Below, piece after piece: positions 16,000 through 24,008 of a stretch of 44,030 nt of DNA. The translations under genes and the position numbers were made by a program. This stretch comes from DASTDY01 sp035457345 (lineage in GTDB: Bacteria > Patescibacteriota > Saccharimonadia > Saccharimonadales > EFPC-124), in the NCBI GenBank assembly GCA_035457345.1, contig DATIBT010000024.1:1-44030 (forward strand), read 5' to 3'. The notes beneath the pieces were generated by a model. The model saw only the letters and a program-made list of their open reading frames with translations. It was not told the DNA's origin and did not search any database. The stretch's first letter is position 1. Every line of letters begins with the position of its first letter.

Positions 16000-17016
16000 C
16001 TATCCCCTGAAGGTCGTACCAAGAACGACCTGCCAATTAGAGACTGCTTCACCCTTGGTGTCTGCCGTTGCGGCAGTTGTCAGGGCGTCTAAGGCCCGTG
16101 CGGCTTCGTCTACAATTTGTTGCCGCTGTTGCTCAGTGTAAGTACTGGCAATGTTATTTTGCGGGTTCACCGGATCAAAGATTTGGATTAGGGCATCAGA
16201 TGACAGGTCAATGCTCCCGGCGCCATAGTAGTCGGTAAAGAAAATGGGCTCCTTCAGGCCGGTCCGGACGATATAGGCAAAGAACTGCTGCATCGCTGCG
16301 GTATAGTCGCTGGTGTCCAAGCCATTGTCGGCAAGGTGCGCACAGATCAGTTCCGCCAGAAGGGACTTAAAGCGGAAATGCTTGTTGGCAGCCTTATACT
16401 CTGTCTTTTTATTCCAGGCCCACCACTTAACGAACCGTACGAATTGAATGTATGTATCTGGCTGTCGTGCCTTACGGTTACGGATGAACTCGATATGCAG
16501 CGAGATACTGGTGAGCACAGGGTCGCTGTTAGGGTCTTTAGTGATCAGGAAGCCTTTGTTGTCCGGGTCACCCTCGTAGAGAACGGGTACCACATCAACC
16601 TTGATGAGCCCCGGCGTTTTGTAGTGAACGGTTACGCAGTGGTCGTGAGGCTCAAGCTGGTCGTCATCAAAGTCAGGGTAGACCTCCTTGAGACGATCGT
16701 GTAGCCAAGCGATAAGACCGGCACGATCCTGGTCGCGTACGGCTGCTGCCTTGACGTAGATGGCGGTATCAATGTCATTAATTTTGCGGATAGCACTGCC
16801 TTTGGCAAGGCTACCGGAATGCAGCATCTTCACCAAGTCGTAATCGGGATGGTCTTTGATATAACCCTCCAAGCGTTCACGCAGGCTGTTCGCCTGGCCT
16901 CGGTACCTCTTTACCAGATCGGGAGGCAGATTCACATGAGATAGGGCGTAGGCCAATAACTCCGTGTTTGTAATGTGCTTCTTAGACGTAAAGTCATCAA
17001 GACTGTATTTACTCAT
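16000..17016 (-). CDS. CD-NTase (cGAS/DncV-like nucleotidyltransferase) of CBASS
   Basis: 338 residues. The active site is complete: HSGSLAKGSAIRKINDIDTA contains the GS motif (68-69) and D81-x-D83, with the third carboxylate at D141 in IKVDVVPVL. HSGSLAKG and the HORMA/TRIP13 partners point to clade C-type enzymes, which make cyclic trinucleotides or related cyclic oligonucleotides; the actual product cannot be predicted. First gene of the operon; GGAG lies ten bases before the ATG. Four complete genes in fixed order show an intact system. Confidence 0.88.
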   Translation of the reverse strand: MSKYSLDDFTSKKHITNTELLAYALSHVNLPPDLVKRYRGQANSLRERLEGYIKDHPDYDLVKMLHSGSLAKGSAIRKINDIDTAIYVKAAAVRDQDRAGLIAWLHDRLKEVYPDFDDDQLEPHDHCVTVHYKTPGLIKVDVVPVLYEGDPDNKGFLITKDPNSDPVLTSISLHIEFIRNRKARQPDTYIQFVRFVKWWAWNKKTEYKAANKHFRFKSLLAELICAHLADNGLDTSDYTAAMQQFFAYIVRTGLKEPIFFTDYYGAGSIDLSSDALIQIFDPVNPQNNIASTYTEQQRQQIVDEAARALDALTTAATADTKGEAVSNWQVVLGTTFRG

Positions 17017-17356
17017 TTACCGTAATCTCCACCAGGCGCCGTCTCGCGTGGCTGTAAGTTCGTGTATAATAGGAATGAACGGTCCTATTTGCTCCAAGCG
17101 GATTTGATCGTGAGGCAGTCGTTTGCGCGACTGTCTTTTCTTTTGGCTGTACTGCTTTGTCGATACTTGCTCCCCGTAGCGGCCGATTTTTGTACCCTCG
17201 GCAGTCGCTGATTAGTGATTAAACGTGTTGGTTTCGTGGCGTTTCGCCATGTACCTACCTCTAATACTACACGAAAAAATGCAGCGTGTCAATACCCTGA
17301 GAGATTTTTTCTCACAAGTCTTGCACTCGCTGCGCTGATAGTGTAAACTACAGAGT
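17017..17356. promoter_or_regulatory. Divergent regulatory region between CBASS and the ATPase gene
   Basis: Left part: TGTATAAT on the plus strand near 17060-17068 and, about 50 bases on, a hairpin GGCAGTCG / CGACTGTC (17114-17135) followed by TTTTCTTTT, so a short plus-strand RNA with a terminator is possible. On the minus strand TATTAT in the same spot could serve the CBASS operon. Right part: TTGCAC (17321-17326), 17 bases, TAAACT (17344-17349), seven bases before the ATG at 17357. This is a clear promoter for a leaderless mRNA of the ATPase gene. Confidence 0.5.
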
Positions 17357-18643
17357 ATGATTAAAGAACTCACCATAGGCAACTTCCGTTCATACCAGGG
17401 AAAGGTCACCCTCTCGCTGGAGGCAGAGCCACTACGATCTGGTAAGGTTAAGGTCATCAAGACTGAGGCCGGGCCACTACTTCCGGTTGCGGGAATATTC
17501 GGGCCTAATGCCAGCGGTAAGTCCAACGTCATCAAGGCTCTTTCTTACATGCAGTGGGCGGTTAAGAATATCGACGTCCTGAACCACCCAACGACACATC
17601 ACCGACACCTACAGCCATTCTTGCTCAGCAAATCGAGCCTCAAGAAGCCCGCCTTCTTTGAGGTGCTGCTCTATGATGAGCAGCAGGAAGCAGAATATCG
17701 TTATGGGTTTGAGATCAACGACCAGCATGTTGTAAGTGAGTGGCTAGACGTTACGGCCCGGGACAACAAATTGCGCCGAAGCCGTAGTATCTTCAAGAGG
17801 GATGGGCAAGACTTTTCTATAAGCCGACCGCTGAGTAAGGATTTACGCCCCCGCATGACGCAGGTGACCCCACAGGGTTTGGCGATTGCGACGTTTGCAC
17901 AGCTCAACTACGACCTGGCCCGGCGTGTAGTCTCGTTGCTCAGCGAACCGGCACTTACTATTTACAATGGTGCAGCTAGTGATATGAATCTTGAAAGAGC
18001 GTTGAGTCGCTGCCGAGATGATGAAGCCTTCAAGAAAAAAGTGACCACATTGATTCACCAGGCTGATCTAGGTATTGATGAATTGATGATGGAAGAGTTA
18101 GAGACTCCAAAAGATGCACTCAAGCAGCTTCATCCAGCCTTACGACGTCTCCTAAAAGAGAGCGGGCAAAATGTAGACACCGTTTTCATGGTTTATGGTA
18201 CTCACAGAATGAATGGCGATCCAAAAGCCAAGCCAGTCTACTTTAATCTTCAGAGCGACGAGTCATTGGGTACGCAAAAGTTTGTAGTTTTAGCTAGCTT
18301 AATTGTTGAGGCACTTGAGAAAGGAACAATCCTAGTAGTAGACGAACTCGGCGCCAGTCTCCATCCGTTCCTTACACGAGCAGTTGTAGAGCAATTCCAG
18401 AATCCTAAGACAAACAAACGCAATGCACAGTTAATATTCTGTAGCCATGAGACCTATCTTCTTACTAAGTATACGGAAATGCGCAGAGATCAGATATGGC
18501 TGGCAGAGAAGGATAGGAAGACTCAGGAGAGCAAGCTGCACCACCTTGCGTCATATAAGGTTCGGAATGATTACGAAGTAGCCAAGAACTTACTAGAACG
18601 GAATCTTGGCTTCGTTCCCGAGACTACTTTCCCGAGTATGTAG
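17357..18643 (+). CDS. OLD/AAA15-type ATPase, putative stand-alone defence protein
   Basis: 428 residues. It begins MIKELTIGNFRSYQ, the opening of RecF/SMC-related AAA_21/AAA15 ATPases. Walker A is GPNASGKS (49-56); Walker B is GTILVVDELGASLHP, followed by AQLIFCSHETYLL. There is no TOPRIM or HEPN domain, and the usual partner (RloB or a nuclease) is missing: the next gene is a small unrelated protein on the other strand. Related ATPases work in abortive infection systems such as AbiL, PARIS and retron partners. Being in a CBASS-bearing island supports a defence role, but the mechanism is unknown. The mRNA is leaderless. Confidence 0.7.
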   Translation: MIKELTIGNFRSYQGKVTLSLEAEPLRSGKVKVIKTEAGPLLPVAGIFGPNASGKSNVIKALSYMQWAVKNIDVLNHPTTHHRHLQPFLLSKSSLKKPAFFEVLLYDEQQEAEYRYGFEINDQHVVSEWLDVTARDNKLRRSRSIFKRDGQDFSISRPLSKDLRPRMTQVTPQGLAIATFAQLNYDLARRVVSLLSEPALTIYNGAASDMNLERALSRCRDDEAFKKKVTTLIHQADLGIDELMMEELETPKDALKQLHPALRRLLKESGQNVDTVFMVYGTHRMNGDPKAKPVYFNLQSDESLGTQKFVVLASLIVEALEKGTILVVDELGASLHPFLTRAVVEQFQNPKTNKRNAQLIFCSHETYLLTKYTEMRRDQIWLAEKDRKTQESKLHHLASYKVRNDYEVAKNLLERNLGFVPETTFPSM

Positions 18644-18788
18644 TTTTCGTCCAAAAGCTATAGTTTTTGCAAACAACTTTTTTATAATTTTTTCGATTCG
18701 ATAACAGGGGTATTTAGTGAGTCAGTACCCACACTTTGAGATTTTTGTATATGTGTCAAAGGTACTACCGCTCGCGGATCGCAGAAAA

Positions 18789-19082
18789 CTATTTATTATT
18801 TCTCCGCCTTAGCGTCACTACTACAAAGCTATCATTGCGATTCTCAATCTCATAAACCAAGATATAGTGCGCATGCTCAGCGTCACCTAATTCTACTGGT
18901 TTACAGCTAACACTTCCTGGATGTGTGACATCCACCATTTCCATGTCGAAAATAGGATGCGACTCGTTCTTCTGGTATTCACCGACATTAACACGAGTTT
19001 GAGTACGTGCTTCAAGCCGGATTGTATAGTACGAGCCTGGTTGCTGGTCTACGAATTGTGGGCTGGTGTTTCTGAGCTTCAT
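18789..19082 (-). CDS. Small soluble protein of unknown function
   Basis: 97 residues, MKLRNTSPQFVDQQPGSYYT..., predicted mostly beta with alternating hydrophobic strands (SYYTIRLEAR, HYILVYEIEN, SFVVVTLRRR). No motif recognised. It lies convergent to the ATPase gene with a 145-base gap and points away from the structured leader at 19181. The start lacks a clear SD. Confidence 0.45.
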   Translation of the reverse strand: MKLRNTSPQFVDQQPGSYYTIRLEARTQTRVNVGEYQKNESHPIFDMEMVDVTHPGSVSCKPVELGDAEHAHYILVYEIENRNDSFVVVTLRRRNNK

Positions 19083-19180
19083 ATCACTTCTGAATATATT
19101 ACATCCACTCGCAAAGAGCAGCGTTTAGGCTTTTCGTATATCTTCTGTACAAGCAGTTCTACCTCTGTTATAATGTTGTA

Positions 19181-19378
19181 TAAGCTACTGTGTAGCCTGC
19201 GACCTAGAGCCGCCCGCAAGGGACAGGTATGGTCACCAAATCCATAGAGAACAAACAGCTCGTCGTCAGAGCACTGTTCTCTATGGTTGTGCACCGAAAG
19301 GTGTGCAGGTGGCCGCAAGGTCATCGCTGGCGGCGAGCTTTTTAGTTGCCGCGAATAATCACCTAACCGGAGGCAACT
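19181..19378 (+). ncRNA. Conserved structured leader RNA, copy 2
   Basis: It starts after TATAAT (19169-19174) and ends at the ATG of the small membrane-protein gene at 19379. The 12-bp hairpin at 19242-19286 (CCATAGAGAACA / TGTTCTCTATGG) has the same loop as copy 1 at 11511-11555, read on that copy's minus strand, and its stem differs at paired positions. Downstream, GCACC-gaaa-GGTGT and GGCC-gcaa-GGTC hairpins, then GCTGGCGGCG and a U-rich run followed by TTGCCGC, line up with copy 1. The SD is GGAGG just before the ATG. Total length about 198 bases against about 195 in copy 1. Confidence 0.6.
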
Positions 19379-19729
19379 ATGGCAAAGAAGAAACAACCAG
19401 CAAAACAGAAAGTCACTGACGGGCAGTTCGCGGGAGCGATAGTCTTACTTTTAATCTTGGCGGTGTGGTCGCTGTTTGCGATCTTCAAGACGCTTCCTCA
19501 CAACATACCCAAGGTTGCCAAGGAAGTGCGACACGGGGAATGTCGCCGGATGGATTTGACTACAGTAGTTACGCCTGACGACCAGAGATGCCTAAATGCT
19601 ATTGATGCCGGTGAGAAGTCAGCAGCCGTCTTTAATACCGCCGTTGATCTTGTCGGCGTCGGCTTATTGGTAGGTTTCGGGCCGAAGCTATGGCGCGTTA
19701 CGCAGCGGTATCACGAGCAAAAGAAGTAA
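19379..19729 (+). CDS. Small membrane protein (element 2)
   Basis: 116 residues: a basic N-terminus (MAKKKQPAKQK), one hydrophobic segment at about 17-40, a soluble loop with two cysteines (GECRR, QRCLN), and a second hydrophobic stretch at about 85-102 with a basic tail. SD CCGGAGG lies before the ATG. It sits behind the conserved leader shared with the 81-residue membrane protein of element 1, although the proteins differ, so the leader rather than the protein is conserved. Function unknown. Confidence 0.65.
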   Translation: MAKKKQPAKQKVTDGQFAGAIVLLLILAVWSLFAIFKTLPHNIPKVAKEVRHGECRRMDLTTVVTPDDQRCLNAIDAGEKSAAVFNTAVDLVGVGLLVGFGPKLWRVTQRYHEQKK

Positions 19730-19752
19730 TAGCATAGCTATATACGAAGAGC

Positions 19753-20256
19753 ATGCTTTACAATTTTACGCAAGCAGTAGTACTATTGAGCTACAGTAGT
19801 GAGACACTTTTCTTCCATGTGACGGGTTCCATCTGGGAACACGCAAAACTGTCTATTGTAGGAAAGCAACAGTGCTACCTAGACCATGCTTTGCATGGCT
19901 GTCAGCTGAAGGAGATAGAGTCCCTTCTACCTGGTACAACAAATATTAATCTTCAAGGATTTGTATTTGTCGTGCCAGGTTTTTTGTTTGGCTTCGACAA
20001 GTACGCACTATTTAGATGCAAGAGCCTAAGGGAAGCCAGCAAAAAGGAAGGAGTATTAAGCCAAGCGCCGAAGCGCTTGAATTGGCTGCCTTTTTCCACT
20101 CGCTCTACAAGCAGAAAAAATCCAAGAAGTGACTACAACTCAATGGCTACAAATTGTGACACCCTATTAATCGTGAATGTAAACGGTGGTCTCTGTTCCG
20201 AGTCACACGGTGTAGCCCAGGGACTACCATTTAGATTCAGGAGAAAAAGGCCATGA
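19753..20256 (+). CDS. Doubtful open frame before recombinase 2
   Basis: A 167-residue open frame starting MLYNFTQAVV and overlapping the recombinase start as ATGA. The composition is not gene-like (many Ser, Cys, Phe; no domain), and the SD is weak. CAAGCGccgaaGCGCTTG inside it, followed by a T-run, could be a terminator, which argues against coding. The 500-base stretch may therefore be regulatory. Kept because it is the only long frame here and its end overlaps the next gene as in element 1. Confidence 0.25.
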   Translation: MLYNFTQAVVLLSYSSETLFFHVTGSIWEHAKLSIVGKQQCYLDHALHGCQLKEIESLLPGTTNINLQGFVFVVPGFLFGFDKYALFRCKSLREASKKEGVLSQAPKRLNWLPFSTRSTSRKNPRSDYNSMATNCDTLLIVNVNGGLCSESHGVAQGLPFRFRRKRP

Positions 20257-21817
20257 AGGCTACATCTATCGCTCTTTGTCGTGTATCAACTGCTAAGCAA
20301 CGCTTGGAAGGCAATAGTCTAGAAGCACAGGAACAGCGTGTCTATGACGCTGCCGCGTTGCTGGAGGCGCCCATAGAAAAGTTCTGGAGCCTCAATATCT
20401 CCAGCCGCAAAGGCAAAAACTTTAAACGCCCCGATCTTCTTGAAATGTTGGCTTACGCAAAAAAGCATAAACAGGTAAAGTTCATCATCGTTGATGAAGC
20501 TGACCGATTCATGCGCAGTTTTGAGGAGTTCTTCTACTGGAAAGTCCTATTCCGCGAGGAGGCAGGTGCGCGACTGGTTTACGCCGCTAAGCCTGAGCTT
20601 GCCTTTAAAGATGACATGTATGGCTTGTTCGAGGAGATGATTGATGTCTTTAAGGCTGAGGCCAGCAACATCGAGCGGATCACCAAGACCACCGAGAAGA
20701 TGAAAGCACGGGTAGCCGCCGGTTATTATCCCGGTCAGCCCAAGCAAGGTTATCGACGTACGCTAACGCCCGGTCTCCATGAGCCTCGTGACCCACAATG
20801 GAGCATGCTCAAAGAAGCCTTTGATGAAGTTTTATCGCTTGTCTACACGCCAAGTGAAGCACTCAAACGGCTCAATGCACGAGGCTATAAGACAACTCAT
20901 GGCAGCGACCTAGACACTGAACGCTTCAAGACGATACTCGCCGACCCTTATTATGCAGGCATTATCAAAATGTCAGACTGGCCGGAATGCAAGAAAGGCT
21001 TGCACAAGGCCATGATCACTCACGATCAGCACGAGCAGTTGAAAGAAATCGTAAGTGGTAAGAAGAAATTCACCAGGCAGCAGTTTAATCCTGAGTTCCG
21101 CCTGTCCAATTTGATGGAGTGTACCGATTGTTTAAAAGCCCGGAGGCCGCGTATCCCCGCGTGGTCGGATATTTCCATAACAATGGCAAACCGGGGAGCC
21201 GTCGTAAGGTCTACGCTAAGTATCGTTGCCGTTCTTGCAAGACCGAACAGAAGCGCGAGGTACTGCATGACGGATTATCCAATGTACTTCTGTCTATCGA
21301 AATAGCCCCTGAGCGCCGTGAGGAATTACTCGCGGCGCTACGCCTCGTTTGGGAGAAAGAGCACGAAGATAACACTCGCTTCGTTGTCACGCTTCGCACA
21401 CGCCTTGATGGCCTCACGCGATCCAAGAAGGACGTCGTATTGGCTATCGCAACGGGTAAGGTTGCTGAGGCAGATGGAGAGGCGGTACTGGTGGATCTGA
21501 ACCAAGATATTAGCGGCGTAGAGAATGAGATTGCAGTAGCCGAGGATATTGAACGCGACTTCGTTGAGTTCGTAGAATTCACGCTTGGATTTATCGACAA
21601 TCTACAGCGCGATTGGTGGGAGCTGGATAAGAAACATCTCTGGTGGTGCAAACAACTTTTGTTTCCTGAGGGATTTTCAGTATCTCGCTCCGGAAAAATT
21701 TACACCCCGAAAATCAGTGAGTTTTACAGATTAGCGGGCATCAAAAAAGACTCCGAAGAGCCTTCTTTTTCTCAAATGGTGACCCTACCGGGACTCGAAC
21801 CCGGGTTGCCGCCGTGA
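20253..21817 (+). CDS. Large serine recombinase 2, in two frames joined by a -1 shift
   Basis: The first frame (20253-21305) has the resolvase domain with catalytic Ser12 in ALCRVSTAKQ, then the recombinase domain up to a zinc-ribbon half C290-T-D-C293. The -1 frame continues with a matching half YRCRSC, a coiled coil and the C-terminus to 21817. The switch point is TTTAAAA at 21131-21137, a canonical slippery heptamer in the right phase. Without a shift the protein ends in 49 unrelated residues. The last residues (MVTLPGLEPGLPP) are encoded by the tRNA-Glu 3' end. The start follows AGGAG. It probably catalyses integration of element 2. Confidence 0.75.
21131..21137 (+). promoter_or_regulatory. 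Putative -1 ribosomal frameshift site
   Basis: T TTA AAA in the zero frame (codons TGT-TTA-AAA), the X-XXY-YYZ type. Slippage by -1 reads TTT-AAA-AGC and enters the frame that encodes the rest of the recombinase. A GC-rich, possibly imperfect stem (GGCCGCG with CGCGTGGTC) begins about eight bases downstream, where stimulatory structures usually lie. A sequencing error or a true mutation remains possible. Confidence 0.45.
21776..21788 (+). repeat. attR in the tRNA-Glu 3' end
   Basis: ATGGTGACCCTAC, the reverse complement of the tRNA acceptor strand including CCA. Identical to 7845-7857 and, for 12 bases, to 13529-13540. It is at the same time coding sequence of recombinase 2. Confidence 0.8.
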
Positions 21818-21851
21818 GAGGGCGATGTCCTAACCGCTAGACGATAGGGCC
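21777..21851 (-). tRNA. tRNA-Glu (anticodon CTC)
   Basis: 75 bases on the minus strand with encoded CCA. The acceptor GGCCCTA pairs with TAGGGTC (one G-T pair); the anticodon loop CTCTCAC gives anticodon CTC for GAG; the T-arm CCGGGTTCGAGTCCCGG is perfect. The 3' 41 bases overlap the end of recombinase gene 2, so the tRNA doubles as the integration site and stays intact after insertion. Confidence 0.93.
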
Positions 21852-22077
21852 AAAGGCGCAGAGAAGTAAAAAATGTGTTTACCTATTTTTACTTTTCGAG
21901 CATTTTGTTCTATACCGAAGGTATAGGGCAGTCCCGCTATGGGAATACCATTTTGCGCAAATCTTAAGTCTGCACAAGACGCTACATATCGTACCATAAC
22001 AGGGGCGGCTTGTCTATGCGTCCACTCATTAGGCCCGCGCTCCCCTTTGCCGAGGGGCTACCATTTCATTGCGCTGT

Positions 22078-22461
22078 TTAACCGGCGGGTTGTAGCGATT
22101 GGATAATTTCTATAAGCTTGCGCGGCGTAATGTCGGCTTTTATTAGGTAGCCATCTGCCTTGCTTTGCATGGCTTGGCGCGATTCGTCATCTTGGTTGAA
22201 GTTGGTCATAACGAGAATGCGGGAATGTGGCACCAAATCTTTTTCGCCCCTAAGCGCCTGCAATACTTCTCCGCCGTGCTTTTCTGGCAGGAGAACATCG
22301 AGCAATATAAGATCGTATTGTTTAGTGAGTGCCGCCTTTTGGCCCTCCTCGCCACTTGCAATGAGGTCAACTTCGTAGCCGGCTTTACGCAAACTGCGGG
22401 CGTACATTTCGCCGATAAACAGGTCGTCTTCGATACAAAGAATTGTGTGTATTGCTGCCAT
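22078..22461 (-). CDS. Single-domain response regulator (CheY-like)
   Basis: 127 residues, receiver domain only. Acid pocket E11-D12-D13, phosphorylated D55 in LILLDVLLP, switch Thr86 in VMTN and K108 in YLIKAD are all in place. No output domain, so it signals by protein contact. It starts five bases after the stop of the histidine kinase gene, with AAGG in that gene's last codons as SD, so the two form a cognate pair. Confidence 0.88.
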   Translation of the reverse strand: MAAIHTILCIEDDLFIGEMYARSLRKAGYEVDLIASGEEGQKAALTKQYDLILLDVLLPEKHGGEVLQALRGEKDLVPHSRILVMTNFNQDDESRQAMQSKADGYLIKADITPRKLIEIIQSLQPAG

Positions 22462-22466
22462 ATGAG

Positions 22467-24008
22467 TTACCTTCGGTACATTGCGTGGTTTTTAATCCAG
22501 CCCTCTGTGCGTTGAATGATGTCTTTATTATTACCGTTGGCTAGTTTCTGTGCAACCGTTGCATAGATCGGCAATGTGAAACCGAAGGTAGAACCTACTC
22601 CTTCCTGCGAGCGCACCCATATGGCGCCGCCATGCTGCTCTACGATTGCTTTGCATATGTACAGCCCCAGGCCAGTGCCGCCTACACTCTGCCGGCTGTG
22701 GTGCGAGCGGTAAAACTTATTAAACAAGTTAGTCACAATCGATCCTGGCATACCAATGCCCTGGTCAAGTACGGTAATTTCAACGAAACCTTCTTTAGGG
22801 GTGCCATTAACCACCACTTCCCCGCCGTCGTGACTGTATTTAATGGCGTTGTCGACCAGATTAACAATAACCTCGCTAATACTAGTGCGGTCGGCAGCTA
22901 CGGTTGGCAAATCCTCAGATATATTGAAGGTGACTTTACGGTTTTGTGTTTTGGCGCGCAGCTCAAGGTCCGGGATAAGCGTCCTAAAGAGCTCAGGCAC
23001 GCGTTCTTCTTGGACATGCACGCCAAATTGGTCGCGGTCATAACGAGAAACGTTAAGGATGTTATTTATGTAGCCGCTGAGACGTTCGGCTGAGACTTGC
23101 AGACGGTCAAGCAGCACGTGTTGATCATTATCTAACGTTTCGCCCAGCTCTTGGTTAAAGACATCTAGGTAGCCGCGAATAACGGTAATTGGCCCGCGCA
23201 GTTCGTGGGCGGCCAGGGCTATGAAGTCCATGTCATCCTGGTCTGGTGCGTAGATGGCTGTGCGGTCAAAGGCGACTAAAATGACTTCTATATCTGATTG
23301 GTCGTTCTTTTGGTAGTGGCCAACGATGTCAAAGATGCGGCGGCCTTCTTCGCCGGGGACTTTATCTGCGACACGTTGCCAAAGGTGGTCGTCGCGAACT
23401 TTGTTGGCGCGGCAATCGACAAGCCAGTTGGTGAAGTCCTCTTTTGGTTCAAAAAGTAGGCTGAGGCCTGCACTGTTGTCGGAAGTCGGTTGTATAGGCG
23501 CAGCCGCGTTTGCATACGCAATACTGCCGTCGGGGCTGAGTGTTACTACGCCGCAGGGAAGGATGTCACCCAAATGTTTAAAGTAGTCGGCAGATAGTGG
23601 CCTGCCCTGTTCGTTTGGTGCGGTGGTCATATCGCTGGAAGGTGATGCAATGGCTAGCTCATATATAGTTTGCACGAGCTCCTTTAGGCCGGAGGTTTGA
23701 TAACTTTTGCTACTGATATCCGGGGGTGGTGTTACTACTGGGTCTTTAGATACATGAGCTACGGCTTGCGATAGTACTCGGAGCGGATCGCTGACAATTT
23801 TGAGCGTAAAGACAGCAACGACAACGTTAATAACGACGACAGTTATAAGTGCAACGCTAAAACTTGCCACAGGATTAAGGCCAAGCTCTTGCGATGCCAA
23901 AAAGCCAACTACCCCCGCCAAAATACCGCCAATAGCCTGTAACGCGATCACCTTTACAGCGGTCTTGTGGTAAAACTTATTAAAAAATTCATGTACTTTT
24001 ACTGCCAT
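22467..24008 (-). CDS. Membrane sensor histidine kinase
   Basis: 513 residues from the ATG at 24008; an ATG 12 codons earlier is possible but overlaps the upstream gene more. Two transmembrane segments lie in the first 70 residues, then a HAMP-like linker, a PAS-like region (GDILPCGVVTLSPDGSIAYAN), the H-box FIALAAHELRGPITV, the N-box VIVNLVDNAIKYS, and the G-boxes DQGIGMP and GGTGLGLYICKAIVEQHGG. Autophosphorylation at the His and transfer to the receiver gene downstream are expected. There is little extracellular region between the helices, so it may sense the membrane or an intracellular cue through PAS. Confidence 0.88.
   Translation of the reverse strand: MAVKVHEFFNKFYHKTAVKVIALQAIGGILAGVVGFLASQELGLNPVASFSVALITVVVINVVVAVFTLKIVSDPLRVLSQAVAHVSKDPVVTPPPDISSKSYQTSGLKELVQTIYELAIASPSSDMTTAPNEQGRPLSADYFKHLGDILPCGVVTLSPDGSIAYANAAAPIQPTSDNSAGLSLLFEPKEDFTNWLVDCRANKVRDDHLWQRVADKVPGEEGRRIFDIVGHYQKNDQSDIEVILVAFDRTAIYAPDQDDMDFIALAAHELRGPITVIRGYLDVFNQELGETLDNDQHVLLDRLQVSAERLSGYINNILNVSRYDRDQFGVHVQEERVPELFRTLIPDLELRAKTQNRKVTFNISEDLPTVAADRTSISEVIVNLVDNAIKYSHDGGEVVVNGTPKEGFVEITVLDQGIGMPGSIVTNLFNKFYRSHHSRQSVGGTGLGLYICKAIVEQHGGAIWVRSQEGVGSTFGFTLPIYATVAQKLANGNNKDIIQRTEGWIKNHAMYRR

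Larger units (their letters stand above)
13529..21788 (+). mobile_element. Element 2: serine-recombinase element carrying a CBASS operon
   Basis: Bounded by the attachment cores at 13529 and 21776, the latter being the 3' end of tRNA-Glu. Cargo: a four-gene Type III CBASS operon on the minus strand (13785-17016), an OLD/AAA15-type ATPase, two small genes, a structured leader identical in its loop to that of element 1, and a recombinase at the right end that reads into the tRNA gene. This is a compact defence island without structural phage genes. Confidence 0.75.

Noticed and set aside
19079..19396. Minus-strand open frame over the element 2 leader
   Set aside because: It covers the conserved hairpins and has no domain; it is a shadow of the structured RNA.
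7845..21788. Complete prophage
   Set aside because: Only a terminase-small-subunit-like gene is present; no large terminase, capsid, tail or lysis module.
13529..21788. CRISPR array to go with the CARF domain
   Set aside because: No direct repeats with regular spacers and no cas genes are seen; the CARF-like protein belongs to the CBASS operon.
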